Shown here: positions 45,407-56,483 of the stretch, one piece after another | Position numbering within the stretch: position 1 is the first letter of the stretch | How the letters are laid out: each line of letters opens with the position of its first letter | Assembly: GCA_031373665.1 (NCBI GenBank) | Contig: JANMMZ010000005.1 | Location: 62,001 to 126,000, forward strand | From: M3007 sp031373665 | GTDB lineage: Bacteria; Bacteroidota; Bacteroidia; Chitinophagales; Saprospiraceae | Length of the DNA stretch: 64,000 bases | Direction: 5' to 3' | Position numbers and translations under genes: made by a program | Notes under the pieces: model-generated | Database searches by the model: none | Told to the model about the DNA's origin: nothing | The model's input: only the letters and a program-made list of their open reading frames with translations

Positions 45407-46630
45407 TTACTCCTCCCTCAAAAATGCAGGCACCTGAGCCGCCCGCCGTGCGGGCAATAGCGATGCCAAGAATCCAATGCCCAACACTGTGGCAATAATA
45501 GGTACAAAATCAGTAACCCGCATAGCAATCGGGTAACTCGTCACTAAAAAACCTTGTGGGATGCTAATAAGACCGTAATGCTTTTGTAAAAAATATAGAA
45601 TCAAGGCAATGGCGATGCCAATGACCATGCCAAATACGGTCAAGAGCATCCCTTCTATCAGAAATACCTGTCGAACCGTTTGATCGGTTGCGCCCATACT
45701 TTTCAGCATAGATATATCTTTTTGTTTGTCCAGCACGATCATCCAGAGTGCGCCAATGGTATTGAATGCCATGAGTACTAGCATAAGGCTTGTGATCGCA
45801 AATCCCATCCATTTCTCCAACTGCATGACCTTGAAAAATGCCTCATTCTGTTCGTAGTGGTCTTTCACGGTGTAATCCTTACCGAGCAATTGAGCCAATT
45901 GCTTTTTGACGGCATCAACATCAGATGCCGATTTGCACCTAATTTCCAGCGCGGATACGGTGCGAGAGCCAGTACCCAGTAGTTCCCTCACAAAATCAAT
46001 ATTAGTGAGTATGTATTGATTGTCAAATTCTTGCTGAATGGCAAATGTGCCAGTCGGATAAGCCAACCGCGTTTTGAAAGGCTTGTCCAGTGCTCCGCCC
46101 CCATCTTTATCGGGCATAAAAATAGTCAAGGAAGCCAAAGGATTGTTCACATTGACACTGAGTTTATTGCGCATTCCAGCACCCAAGATCACACCATTGC
46201 GGCCATCATCAAATTTCAGGGCAAAAGAGCCCTCCTCTATCGTCGTATCTATGTGGGTAACTGCGGCAAACCGATTATCAATGCCTTTCAAAACCCCAAA
46301 ATCTTGTGAGCCTTGATATTCAAAAAAGGCGATTTCCTCCAAGGTTTCACTCACCGCTGCTACACCCGGCATTTCTTCGATTTTTAATAGGGTGAGGCTA
46401 TCACAATCAAATGATTTGCCTTTGGCAATTTCCACCTTTATTTCAGGGTTAAAATTGCCAAATAGGCCAGCCAGTAGGTCTTCAAATCCATTGAAAACTG
46501 ACAACACCAGTATCAGCGCGGCCGTTCCGATGGCCACTCCGACGATGGAAATACCCGTAATGACATTGATGGCATTGGTGCTGCGTTTGGCAAAAAGGTA
46601 TCGCTTAGCAATATGTATGGGCAGGTTCAT
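45407..46630 (-). CDS. FtsX-like ABC-transporter permease (LolC/LolE type)
   Basis: 407 residues from ATG 46630 (a longer frame to 46663 overlaps the histidine-kinase end). One N-terminal helix after IAKRYLFAKRSTNAINVITGIS (quoted in part: RYLFAKRSTNAINVIT) leads to a ~220-residue periplasmic MacB-PCD domain and three C-terminal helices with LKSMGATDQTVRQVFLIEG, the coupling segment of FtsX permeases. The layout is that of LolC/E, which release lipoproteins from the inner membrane. The ATPase partner is not adjacent. It lies 11 bases after the histidine-kinase gene. Confidence 0.88.
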   Translation of the reverse strand: MNLPIHIAKRYLFAKRSTNAINVITGISIVGVAIGTAALILVLSVFNGFEDLLAGLFGNFNPEIKVEIAKGKSFDCDSLTLLKIEEMPGVAAVSETLEEIAFFEYQGSQDFGVLKGIDNRFAAVTHIDTTIEEGSFALKFDDGRNGVILGAGMRNKLSVNVNNPLASLTIFMPDKDGGGALDKPFKTRLAYPTGTFAIQQEFDNQYILTNIDFVRELLGTGSRTVSALEIRCKSASDVDAVKKQLAQLLGKDYTVKDHYEQNEAFFKVMQLEKWMGFAITSLMLVLMAFNTIGALWMIVLDKQKDISMLKSMGATDQTVRQVFLIEGMLLTVFGMVIGIAIALILYFLQKHYGLISIPQGFLVTSYPIAMRVTDFVPIIATVLGIGFLASLLPARRAAQVPAFLREE

Positions 46631-46641
46631 GGTGCAAAGGT

Positions 46642-47979
46642 CTAAAATTCTAGCATAAAACAAGCACCTTTGTCTTTGGCAGAGATAATACGGATATCGC
46701 CGCCATGAAGTTGCATGATTTGTTTTGAAATGCTCAATCCCACCCCAGTCCCGGTTTCTTTGGTCGTAAAAAACGGAATAAATACCTCTTCCAACAAATC
46801 ATCAGCGATACCGGGGCCATTGTCTTCTATCAAAATATAAGCCTTTTGGCGGGCATCCATACTGGCTTTGATGGTGATTTCGCCTTGAGTAGATCCAGTT
46901 TTGAGCGAATCATCCAGTACTTCACGGGCGTTTTTAATCAAATTCAACAGGATCATTTCAATTTGCCCAGAATCTGCGAAAATTGTCATATCCTCAGGGG
47001 TTACCTCGGTATTCAATTGTATTTGGTGTATTTTAAGTTCTGGAATCGAAAGTTGTACCACCTGCTCTATGAGTCGTTTTACCGAAATATCTTTGCATTT
47101 TGGATGCGGGACGGCCGAAAAACTTCGGTAAGCCTCCACAAAACTGACAAGGCTTCGGCTTCGGCTCGCCACTACTTCTAGTGCCTCTGTCAAGTCCTCA
47201 CTAGCCTCATTTTGGGGCAAATCGTGTTTTACTATTTCTTGAGCCGTCTCCACCAAAGAAACAATCGGCGTAATGGAGTTCATCATTTCATGGCGCAGCA
47301 CCCTAGTCAGGTTTCGCCAAGCATCCACCTCTTTCCGTTGGAGTTCGGGGTGTATGTTTTGGAGCGTGATCAAGCGGACGACACGACCTTGCAAGTTAAG
47401 GATTACGCCTTGTACAGATAGTTGTCGGTTGGCATCCGATTGATACAAAACCTTGCCTTTGGAGTTAATATCTCTAACAAAATGAATGAGGGTATGGTGC
47501 TTTTCTGGGAGATCATTGAGGTGATTGAGCCGATACACGCCCAGCAACTGAAAGGCAGCATTATTGGATACCAACACTTGCGATTGGGCATCAAAAGCCA
47601 ATATACCAGTGCTGAGGTGCTGAACCATTGTGTTCAAAAACAATAGGTTGGCCTCTTTTTCAGCCCTAGTCTGCCTAAAGGCTTCCAGTACTTCATTGAA
47701 TTGGCGGTTGACCTCCTCAAACGAGTCTCCTTTTTCAGTGCCAGAGGCAAAGCGGATGGCAAAATCAGAGTACCTAACACTTTCAAAAAAACGTGCCAAC
47801 CTCCTATTAGTATCCGTCACCTTATGGTAAAGATTAAATACTAAAAAGATAACGAATGAGAACAAGACAACAGCCAAGGTCTTTTCGCCAGTCAGGCCAG
47901 TGTAAATAGATGCCCACATGCACACCGCGAGCAGCAAAAGCCTAAATATATATGCGGAGGTAAAAGATTTTAGGTTCAT
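46642..47979 (-). CDS. Sensor histidine kinase (NtrY-like)
   Basis: 445 residues. Two membrane helices (about 8-50) with almost no extracellular loop, a HAMP/PAS-like part with FLNTMVQHLSTGILAFDAQ, then VLRHEMMNSITPIVS with the phospho-acceptor His, and the ATPase boxes NLIKNAREVL, EDNGPGI and GTGVGLSISKQIM. The MMNSITPI H-box is typical of the NtrY-type group. No response regulator gene is next to it, so it is probably an orphan kinase. Spaced by six bases from mqnC and 11 bases from the permease gene, all on one strand. Confidence 0.93.
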   Translation of the reverse strand: MNLKSFTSAYIFRLLLLAVCMWASIYTGLTGEKTLAVVLFSFVIFLVFNLYHKVTDTNRRLARFFESVRYSDFAIRFASGTEKGDSFEEVNRQFNEVLEAFRQTRAEKEANLLFLNTMVQHLSTGILAFDAQSQVLVSNNAAFQLLGVYRLNHLNDLPEKHHTLIHFVRDINSKGKVLYQSDANRQLSVQGVILNLQGRVVRLITLQNIHPELQRKEVDAWRNLTRVLRHEMMNSITPIVSLVETAQEIVKHDLPQNEASEDLTEALEVVASRSRSLVSFVEAYRSFSAVPHPKCKDISVKRLIEQVVQLSIPELKIHQIQLNTEVTPEDMTIFADSGQIEMILLNLIKNAREVLDDSLKTGSTQGEITIKASMDARQKAYILIEDNGPGIADDLLEEVFIPFFTTKETGTGVGLSISKQIMQLHGGDIRIISAKDKGACFMLEF

Positions 47980-47985
47980 AAGTAC

Positions 47986-49128
47986 TTAGTCCACAATCAT
48001 GGCTTTTCTATCCAAGTCTTGTTGTTTCATGCCTTCTGGCAAATTCCTGAATTCATACTGCTGATTGCGCAATCGAGGCGTAAAACCCGCCTCTCTTATG
48101 GCCTGTTGAATCCCATCGGCAGTGAATCGGAATTTAGCGCCAGCGGCCGATACCACATTCTCTTCGATCATAATACTACCAAAGTCATTGGCTCCGCCGT
48201 GCAAGCACACCTGTGCCACTTGTTTGCCAACCGTGAGCCAAGAGGCTTGTATATTGAGCACATTGGGAAGCATAATACGGCTCATCGCAATCATACGTAC
48301 ATACTCATCGCTGCTGACTGCGTTGCGGGCGCGTTTTATTTTTCTTAGTATCGTATCTTCATCCTGAAATGGCCAAGGGATGAATGCTAAAAAGCCTTTA
48401 GCATCAGCAGGTTTTTCAGATTGTACTTGCCTCAGATCTGCAAAATGCTGCATCCGCTCCAAATTGGTTTCGATATGGCCAAACATCATCGTTGCAGAAG
48501 TCGTCAAATGCAATTGGTGTGCTGCCCTCATCACGTTCAGCCATTCTTCGCCGCCACACTTGCCTTTTGATATCAATCGGCGCACCCGATCGCTTAGTAT
48601 TTCGGCACCTGCTCCGGGCAGCGAATCCAATCCCGCCTCTTTCAAGGTTTTTAAAACATCATAATGCGACATGCCTTCCAATTTGGATACGTGGGCGATC
48701 TCCGGAGGTCCCAAAGCGTGCAACTTTAAGTTTGGATACAGGTTTTTTAATTTTTTGAACAAGTCCACATAAAATGACAAACCCAAATCGGGATGATGAC
48801 CGCCTTGCAGCAATAGTTGCTCGCCGCCAAGGCGAAACATATCTTCAATCTTTTCTTTATACTCGTCTATCGTTGTAATATAAGACTCTTCGTGGCCAGG
48901 TCTCCTGTAAAAATTACAAAATTTGCAATTGGCATTGCAGACATTGGTTGTATTCGAGTTTCGATCTATGATCCAAGTAGCCACATTGCCCGGTACATGG
49001 TGCTGACGCATGGCATTACCAACGTACATCAGGCTTGTGGTTGGGGCATTCTCGAACAAGAAAACACCCTCTTCAGGGGTCAACCAGTCGTATTTTAAGG
49101 CTTTTTGCAGCAAGTCATTTATGTCCAT
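47986..49128 (-). CDS. mqnC: Cyclic dehypoxanthinyl futalosine synthase MqnC
   Basis: 380 residues. The radical-SAM cluster motif is CX3CX2C at Cys64, Cys68 and Cys71, followed by NFYRRPGHEESY. The QGGHHPDLGLSFYVDLF and HALGPPEI segments are those of MqnC, which cyclises dehypoxanthinyl futalosine in the futalosine pathway to menaquinone. It shows the organism uses this route rather than the classical Men enzymes. It is the first gene of a minus-strand cluster and is divergent from the RsmI-like gene. Confidence 0.94.
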   Translation of the reverse strand: MDINDLLQKALKYDWLTPEEGVFLFENAPTTSLMYVGNAMRQHHVPGNVATWIIDRNSNTTNVCNANCKFCNFYRRPGHEESYITTIDEYKEKIEDMFRLGGEQLLLQGGHHPDLGLSFYVDLFKKLKNLYPNLKLHALGPPEIAHVSKLEGMSHYDVLKTLKEAGLDSLPGAGAEILSDRVRRLISKGKCGGEEWLNVMRAAHQLHLTTSATMMFGHIETNLERMQHFADLRQVQSEKPADAKGFLAFIPWPFQDEDTILRKIKRARNAVSSDEYVRMIAMSRIMLPNVLNIQASWLTVGKQVAQVCLHGGANDFGSIMIEENVVSAAGAKFRFTADGIQQAIREAGFTPRLRNQQYEFRNLPEGMKQQDLDRKAMIVD

Positions 49129-49293
49129 AATTAGATTTCAATTTTTATTGAAACAAAATTTCACAGCAAAGGTTGGGCTTTTTTTGCAAGTAAATTGTAA
49201 ACTTTCGATTATTTACTGGTTAACTGCCATACAAACATTAAAATTGCCTTTTTTTGCACCGAGATTATTCAATTAACAGTGAGTCCAAACAGC

Positions 49294-49995
49294 ATGAAAT
49301 TATTTTTAATCCCCACTCCAATAGCCGAAAACGCTTGGCACACCATAAGCCCAGAAGTCATCAATCGGGTACACCTCTTAGGAGTATTTATCGTGGAGCG
49401 CGCCAAAACGGCGCGTCATTTCGTGAAAGATATCAAGCATCCACGCCCGATTCAGGAACTTATATTTACAGAACTTTCAGACAATAGTGATGCAAAAGCC
49501 GCATCAGAAACATTCATGAATGCCCTGAAATCAGGACAAGACATAGGTCTGTTGTCAGAGGCAGGGTGTCCTGGCGTAGCAGATCCCGGTGCCGCTATTG
49601 TTGCCTTAGCACACCGCGAAGGCGTTCAAGTGGTACCATTGACCGGCCCATCCTCCATATTATTATCATTGATGGCCTCTGGCCTTAATGGCCAATCATT
49701 CGCATTTCAAGGCTATCTTTCACCCAAGAGACCTGAGTTGGCCCGCGATCTAAGGCGATTGGAGCAGTCGGTATGGCAACAAAACCAGACCCAAATCTTC
49801 ATCGAAACACCTTACCGAAGTCAAATGGTACTAGAGGTCGCCCTCGAAAGCCTACGCCCCGATACCATGTTTGTGGTAGCGCAAGATATTACTGGAAACC
49901 AAGAACTGATCAAAGGGCAAACCATAAAACAGTGGAAAAAATCCCCACTGCCTGCCCTCCAGAAACTTCCAGCGGTGTTTTTGATTGGGAAATAG
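49294..49995 (+). CDS. RsmI-like SAM-dependent (tetrapyrrole-methylase fold) methyltransferase
   Basis: 233 residues from ATG 49294 (GTG at 49279 is the alternative). KLFLIPTPIAE opens the fold; SEAGCPGVADPGA is the RsmI SAM/nucleotide loop and PLTGPSSILLSLMASGLNGQSFAFQGYL the following motif (quoted in part: PLTGPSSILLSLMASGL). It is shorter than full-length RsmI, which methylates the 2'-O of C1402 in 16S rRNA, and may belong to the shorter Bacteroidota variant; rRNA as substrate is likely but unproven. serA follows by 53 bases with its own promoter. Confidence 0.87.
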   Translation: MKLFLIPTPIAENAWHTISPEVINRVHLLGVFIVERAKTARHFVKDIKHPRPIQELIFTELSDNSDAKAASETFMNALKSGQDIGLLSEAGCPGVADPGAAIVALAHREGVQVVPLTGPSSILLSLMASGLNGQSFAFQGYLSPKRPELARDLRRLEQSVWQQNQTQIFIETPYRSQMVLEVALESLRPDTMFVVAQDITGNQELIKGQTIKQWKKSPLPALQKLPAVFLIGK

Positions 49996-50008
49996 TATTT
50001 ATTTATTG

Positions 50009-50017
50009 TACCTTTGC
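50009..50017 (+). promoter_or_regulatory. -7 promoter element of serA
   Basis: TACCTTTGC matches TAnnTTTGC and lies 31 bases before the ATG at 50049. It rules out the long upstream frame as the true start of serA. Confidence 0.7.
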
Positions 50018-50048
50018 ACCTATTTTTACGCTTACAAATAGACACACA

Positions 50049-51005
50049 ATGGTTAAGATATTGGTAAATGACGGTATTCATCCCGACGGGCAATTGCTTT
50101 TGGAAGAAGCAAGTTATCAGGTGGATACGGATAAAATCGCTCAAGAGCAACTGGCTTCACGGATTGGTGAGTATGATGTATTGATCGTCCGCAGTGCCAC
50201 AAAGGTGACAAAAGAAGTGATTGACGCTGGTAAAAACCTTAAAATTATAGCCCGTGGCGGCGTTGGCCTCGATAATATTGATGTCGAACACGCCCAAAGT
50301 AAAGGTATTCAAGTGTTTAATACGCCAATGGCGTCTTCGCGAGCTGTTGCCGAATTGGCATTTGCCCACCTTTTTGCCATGTCACGCATGTTGCATCGCA
50401 GCAATCTTGAAATGGCCACTGGCGGCGATTTCAAAAAATTAAAGAAAAACTATGAATCAGGTGTACAAGTAAAAGGCAAAACCATCGGTATCGTCGGCTT
50501 TGGACGCATAGGGCAAGAGGTGGCCAAAATGGCCTTGGGTATGGGTATGAAAGTACTGGCCCACGATCCCTATGTACAGGAAGCAGAGGTGACCATCCAA
50601 TTGGCATCTTACCCCGATTTAAAGTGGTGCGTAAAGGTTCAGACTGAAAGCATGGATAAAGTCCTGCGCGAATCTGATTATCTGACCTTCCATATTCCGG
50701 GATCAGGAAAGCCTTCTGTTTCTGCTGTCGAATTGGGTAAAATGAAAGACGGTGTTTTTCTTATCAATGCTGCCCGTGGGGGAGTGATTGACGAAAGCGC
50801 GTTATTGGATGCCCTCAACAGTGGTAAAGTGGCAGGAGCGGGCTTGGATGTTTTTGAAAATGAACCTTCACCTCGCGAAGACTTGCTTAAGCACCCTTCC
50901 GTCTCTTGCACCCCACACATCGGTGCCAGTACGGTCGAAGCACAATCTTATATAGGTATGGAACTTGCCGACAAGATCATCGCATTTTTTGGTGATGACA
51001 AATAA
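50049..51005 (+). CDS. serA: D-3-phosphoglycerate dehydrogenase (short form)
   Basis: 318 residues from ATG 50049; the open frame extends 276 bases upstream but that part lies out of frame inside the methyltransferase gene and before the promoter. The NAD-binding loop is VGFGRIGQEV (about residue 150), and the catalytic Arg, Glu and His are in NAARGGVIDE, DVFENEPSP and TPHIGAST. No C-terminal ACT domain is present, so it is the short type that lacks serine feedback by that domain. It makes phosphohydroxypyruvate for serine synthesis. aspS begins 29 bases after it. Confidence 0.9.
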   Translation: MVKILVNDGIHPDGQLLLEEASYQVDTDKIAQEQLASRIGEYDVLIVRSATKVTKEVIDAGKNLKIIARGGVGLDNIDVEHAQSKGIQVFNTPMASSRAVAELAFAHLFAMSRMLHRSNLEMATGGDFKKLKKNYESGVQVKGKTIGIVGFGRIGQEVAKMALGMGMKVLAHDPYVQEAEVTIQLASYPDLKWCVKVQTESMDKVLRESDYLTFHIPGSGKPSVSAVELGKMKDGVFLINAARGGVIDESALLDALNSGKVAGAGLDVFENEPSPREDLLKHPSVSCTPHIGASTVEAQSYIGMELADKIIAFFGDDK

Positions 51006-51034
51006 ATTTGTTCCAATTTTACAATAACAGCATC

Positions 51035-52801
<1,767 letters not shown>

Positions 52802-52823
52802 GGATCTATTAAATATTAAAGCA

Positions 52824-53216
52824 ATGAACGTCGTTAATGATTATATAGATGTATTGCAAAACATAGAGTTCGCTATTGTATCATGCTATAAGGAGCATCC
52901 TGAAATGAGAGATCCTATGGTGATTCAGGCTACTGAAAAGTTGATTTCAGCCTATGCTAGGGAGAAGAAACGATTGCCAGCATTGCCTGTCAATTTGCCA
53001 CCACTAACGATGCTCATCTATGAAGCAATACAAGATGCGTGTGAACGCAGGCTCACCCGCGAGTTATCAGATGGGACAGTCTCCGAAGAGGATGGATATT
53101 TAGTGCCGCTACGGATCATAATTATTTGCCTCGACCGTGTGCTAAAATCAGAGAATACTTGGCATAAACGAGATGGGCAGCGAGGGTACTTAGATTTTGT
53201 TGCTACTCATGTATAG
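52824..53216 (+). CDS. Hypothetical helical protein
   Basis: 130 residues from ATG 52824, 22 bases after the aspS stop. Mostly helical; begins DYIDVLQNIEFAIVSCYKEH and ends in RGYLDFVATHV. It has no signal peptide or motif of known function. The type is seen in Bacteroidota as a short cytoplasmic protein; I do not recognise its family with confidence. It precedes the exported AsnB-labelled protein by 32 bases. Confidence 0.65.
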   Translation: MNVVNDYIDVLQNIEFAIVSCYKEHPEMRDPMVIQATEKLISAYAREKKRLPALPVNLPPLTMLIYEAIQDACERRLTRELSDGTVSEEDGYLVPLRIIIICLDRVLKSENTWHKRDGQRGYLDFVATHV

Positions 53217-53248
53217 GGGTAAACTTATAACCATTAATAACACCATTT

Positions 53249-54535
53249 ATGCGTAAAATACTAATAATACTCGTGTTTTTTGCGACGATCAGTCAGCAAA
53301 TGCTAGCCAATGTCATCCTCATACCAATGGATGAAGTAAAGCAACGCAATCATTTGAAAGCCTATGGTATTACCTTTTGGGTTTTGAACCAAGGTGTTGA
53401 AGCCTATTGGTTATTAAACTATAGGGGCGGTAGTTTTGCCTTTGCGTACTCATCTGTTTTTGAAAAAGAATGCAAAACCCGCGATGTGAGTTTTGAAGTG
53501 ATCGCTGATGCGCAATTTGCGGCCATCCGCAATGAAATCATGGATCCAGAAGTCAATATGGACGTGATAAAGTTGGAAAAAGCCCCCAAAGTAGCGGTCT
53601 ATACGCCTGATAAAAACGAGAAGGGAGAAGTGATTCAGCCTTGGGACGATGCCGTGACTATGGTATTGGCCTACGCCGAAATACCTTACGAAGTGGTGTA
53701 TGATACCGAGGTTTTACAGGGGAAATTGGCAGAATATGATTGGCTGCACTTGCACCACGAAGATTTTGCTGGCATGTATGGTAAGTTTTATGCCAGTTTC
53801 AATGGAGCACCTTGGTATAAAGAGCATGTCCGCATGATGGAAAACTTGGCGCGGATCAATGGTTTTGATAAAGTTAGCCAGTTGAAATTGGCAGTGGCCA
53901 AAAAAATATCTGAGTTTGTGGGCGGCGGCGGATTCATGTTCGCGATGTGCTCTGCTACGGATACTTATGATATTGCATTGGCAGCCGAGGGTATTGATAT
54001 TTGCGCCAAACCATTTGACGGTGACAATTATGATCCCAACTACCTAAGCAAATTGGATTACTCCAAAACCTTCGCTTTTCAAAATTTCCAACTCATCACA
54101 GATCCGAGTGTGTACGAGCATTCTTCGATTGATAACAGCGAAGTGACTGGGCGGCGCGTTACTCCTGAAACAGACTATTTTACCCTGTTTGATTTTTCCG
54201 CGAAATGGGATCCTGTACCCACCATGCTAACGCAGTGCCATACGCGCACGGTGAAAGGTTTTATGGGACAAACCACCGCATTTATTAAGAAATATATCAA
54301 ACCCAACGTGCTGATTATGGGTGAAAATAAACCCGCCAACGAAGCACGTTACATACATGGTACCAATGGGCGCGGTTTTTGGACATTCTACGGGGGCCAC
54401 GATCCAGAGGATTATCGGCACTACGTACAAGATCCACCAACAGACCTTAATTTGCACCCAAATTCAGCAGGTTTTCGCTTGATTTTGAACAATATTTTGT
54501 TCCCAGCCGCCAAAAAGAAACATCAGAAAACGTAA
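53249..54535 (+). CDS. Exported protein commonly labelled asparagine synthetase B-like
   Basis: 428 residues with a signal peptide (MRKILIILVFFATISQQMLA). The mature protein has a KISEFVGGGGFMFAMCSATD segment that resembles a class I glutamine-amidotransferase/ThuA-type nucleophile turn with Cys, and conserved WLHLHHEDF and YIHGTNGRGFWTFYGGHDPED. It lacks the N-terminal Cys and synthetase domain of real AsnB, so that label, frequent for this Bacteroidota family, is probably historical. Its cell location is the periplasm. It stands before lptE, an arrangement seen often in the phylum. Confidence 0.75.
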   Translation: MRKILIILVFFATISQQMLANVILIPMDEVKQRNHLKAYGITFWVLNQGVEAYWLLNYRGGSFAFAYSSVFEKECKTRDVSFEVIADAQFAAIRNEIMDPEVNMDVIKLEKAPKVAVYTPDKNEKGEVIQPWDDAVTMVLAYAEIPYEVVYDTEVLQGKLAEYDWLHLHHEDFAGMYGKFYASFNGAPWYKEHVRMMENLARINGFDKVSQLKLAVAKKISEFVGGGGFMFAMCSATDTYDIALAAEGIDICAKPFDGDNYDPNYLSKLDYSKTFAFQNFQLITDPSVYEHSSIDNSEVTGRRVTPETDYFTLFDFSAKWDPVPTMLTQCHTRTVKGFMGQTTAFIKKYIKPNVLIMGENKPANEARYIHGTNGRGFWTFYGGHDPEDYRHYVQDPPTDLNLHPNSAGFRLILNNILFPAAKKKHQKT

Positions 54536-54579
54536 ATAGGGTCATTTTGATTGACCCACATACTTAACTGAACTAAATT

Positions 54580-55074
54580 ATGGCGCGTACAATAATCATT
54601 TGTTTTGTCCTGTTTTTGGGCGGTTGTTATTCCTTTAAGGGTATCTCCATTGATCCCAATGTGACTACCTTTATGGTGCGCAACCTTCAAATAACGGCAG
54701 ACAATGCTCCTCCTACGGTGGGGCTTGATTTTTCGGAGCGTCTGCGCGATAAAATTCGCTCCGATACCCGCTTGACCCAAAATACGGAGGAGCCAGATAT
54801 TGAATTTACAGGTTCGATTATTGGATTCAATGTGGTACCAGTGGCACCTAAGCCTGGGGAAGTAGCAGCACAAAACAGGTTAGAATTGCGCATTCAACTG
54901 ACGTTGGTAAATGCCAAAAACGAAAAAAAATCTTGGCCTAATGGCCGCACATTTAGCCATTTTGCGGAGTTTAGCAACGACGTGGATTTGTTGACGGTTC
55001 AAGATCGGTTGATTCGCCAAATAGGCGACCAGTTGCTTGAAGACATATTCAATGCGGCTTTTAATGATTGGTAA
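54580..55074 (+). CDS. lptE: LptE-family lipoprotein
   Basis: 164 residues. MARTIIICFVLFLGGC is a lipoprotein signal with Cys16, followed by YSFKGISI, the usual opening of Bacteroidota LptE. The mature part contains FSERLRDKIRSDTRL and an FTGSIIGFNVVP strand, as in the LptE fold that plugs the LptD barrel during LPS export to the outer leaflet. It overlaps the next gene at TAATG (55072-55076). Confidence 0.9.
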   Translation: MARTIIICFVLFLGGCYSFKGISIDPNVTTFMVRNLQITADNAPPTVGLDFSERLRDKIRSDTRLTQNTEEPDIEFTGSIIGFNVVPVAPKPGEVAAQNRLELRIQLTLVNAKNEKKSWPNGRTFSHFAEFSNDVDLLTVQDRLIRQIGDQLLEDIFNAAFNDW

Positions 55075-55991
55075 TGACACAGGAGCGGTTTATAAAACTA
55101 TTGGATAATCCAGCCGAAGTATTGGCAAGTATCACTTACGAGGAGTTGAAAACACTCACGTTGGCTTACCCTTATGCCCACAACCTCCGCACCCTATTGG
55201 CCTTGAAGGCACGACAAGATGGACACCCGGAGGCATCGCGTGCTTTGGGCTCGGCAGCGGCTTATAGCCTAGATCGCACCCGCTTGTTTTTATTGATCCA
55301 CCCTACCCAAGTCATTGCGCCACAGAAAGTAGAAGAGGAGTTGGTGTTCGAATTGAAGCCAATCGAAACCGTACAACGTCGCTTAGAATCGCTGGAAGCA
55401 CTCGACCGCGTGAGTGCCACAGATGCAGCCCCCGCAACCAATGCGGTGGAAACCCCAGAGCGGGAGGAAAGGCCAAAAGCATCAGATGATATTCAGCCAA
55501 CACCAGTGGGAGAACTATCGCCGCAAAACGAGGCACCCATATCAGTAGCGACCGTACCTCTCTCGATACAAACCATACCTATACCCGAGCCAGTAGAGGA
55601 ATCATCGGCTGCACCTCCATTCGAACTAGAATCACCCCAAGAAACACCCGTACAGGAACCACCAATTTTTGTATCATTCAATGACTGGGTTGGTACTTTT
55701 CAAATGCCTGCCTTATCAGGAGAACTACAAAAGAATGTGCTAAAAAAACCAAGTACGCAGGCAGTAATAGCCCCCGAAAGCATAGCCCCAGCGAAACAAC
55801 CACCGAGCACGGCACAAACATTGGCAGAGAAGAGCGTAACCGAAAATAAAGATGTAATCTCTGAAACTTTGGCCAAACTCTTGGCTCGTCAAGGCAATAA
55901 AGAAAAAGCCATTGCAATGTATGAGCGGCTTTGTTTGGTTTTTCCAGACAAAAGTGCTACCTTTGCCGCCGAAATTGAAAAGTTGAGGTAA
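55074..55991 (+). CDS. Hypothetical protein with Pro/Glu-rich linker
   Basis: 305 residues from ATG 55074, overlapping the lptE stop. A helical N-terminal domain (TQERFIKLLDNPAEVL to about 90) with the YPYAHNLRTLLALKA helix is followed by a low-complexity Pro/Glu/Ala-rich linker (about 110-270) and a short TPR-like helix pair at the end (LAKLLARQGNKEKAIAMYERL). No membrane segment or signal is evident. It is found between lptE and secG in this phylum in my recollection; the function is unknown. Confidence 0.75.
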   Translation: MTQERFIKLLDNPAEVLASITYEELKTLTLAYPYAHNLRTLLALKARQDGHPEASRALGSAAAYSLDRTRLFLLIHPTQVIAPQKVEEELVFELKPIETVQRRLESLEALDRVSATDAAPATNAVETPEREERPKASDDIQPTPVGELSPQNEAPISVATVPLSIQTIPIPEPVEESSAAPPFELESPQETPVQEPPIFVSFNDWVGTFQMPALSGELQKNVLKKPSTQAVIAPESIAPAKQPPSTAQTLAEKSVTENKDVISETLAKLLARQGNKEKAIAMYERLCLVFPDKSATFAAEIEKLR

Positions 55992-56086
55992 TTTATACGC
56001 TGTGTTCAGCCGATTGTGTTGAAAATCAATTGGTTTCAGTAATTACCACGCTATCTTTTACTAAAGTATTAAATTAAAAATATACA

Positions 56087-56356
56087 ATGTTATCTACTCT
56101 TGCAGTATTGATTGCCCTTGTGAGCGTTTTATTGACGGTATCCGTTTTGATCCAAAATCCTAAAGGCGGTGGTATTGATGCCAACTTTGGAGGCCAAGCA
56201 CAACAACTGTTTGGTGCTGCCCGCTCTACTGATTTTATCGAAAAAGCAACTTGGGTATTGGCTGGATTGCTCATCGTACTTTGTGTAGTAGCAGTACTCA
56301 CGGTAGGTACTGGTGCAGCGGAAACGATTCAAGATATTCCGTTGCAGACACAGTAA
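56087..56356 (+). CDS. secG: Preprotein translocase subunit SecG
   Basis: 89 residues with two membrane helices (about 2-20 and 52-74) joined by the conserved QNPKGGGIDANFGG loop and LFGAARSTDFIEKATW. SecG aids SecYE-mediated protein export. A strong hairpin follows. Confidence 0.95.
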   Translation: MLSTLAVLIALVSVLLTVSVLIQNPKGGGIDANFGGQAQQLFGAARSTDFIEKATWVLAGLLIVLCVVAVLTVGTGAAETIQDIPLQTQ

Positions 56357-56390
56357 TCTGATTTAGACAGGTTTACGGGTCTCTAATACA

Positions 56391-56427
56391 AAGCCGCCGT
56401 TCTTCGAGTATCGAAGAACGGCGGCTT
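56391..56427 (+). terminator. Strong hairpin terminator after secG
   Basis: A 17-bp perfect stem (56391-56407 with 56411-56427) and three-base loop lies about 35 bases past the secG stop. The GC-rich stem ends in CGGCGGCTTTG, a short T-run. Confidence 0.75.
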
Positions 56428-56483
56428 TGTCATGCCCATGTAAGTGCCAGAATGGATATAATCCGTGGAATGCAACGAAGAGA

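Noticed and set aside
49773..50048. N-terminal extension of serA
   Set aside because: It overlaps the methyltransferase gene in another frame and lies before the serA promoter at 50009; the family starts at MVKILVND.
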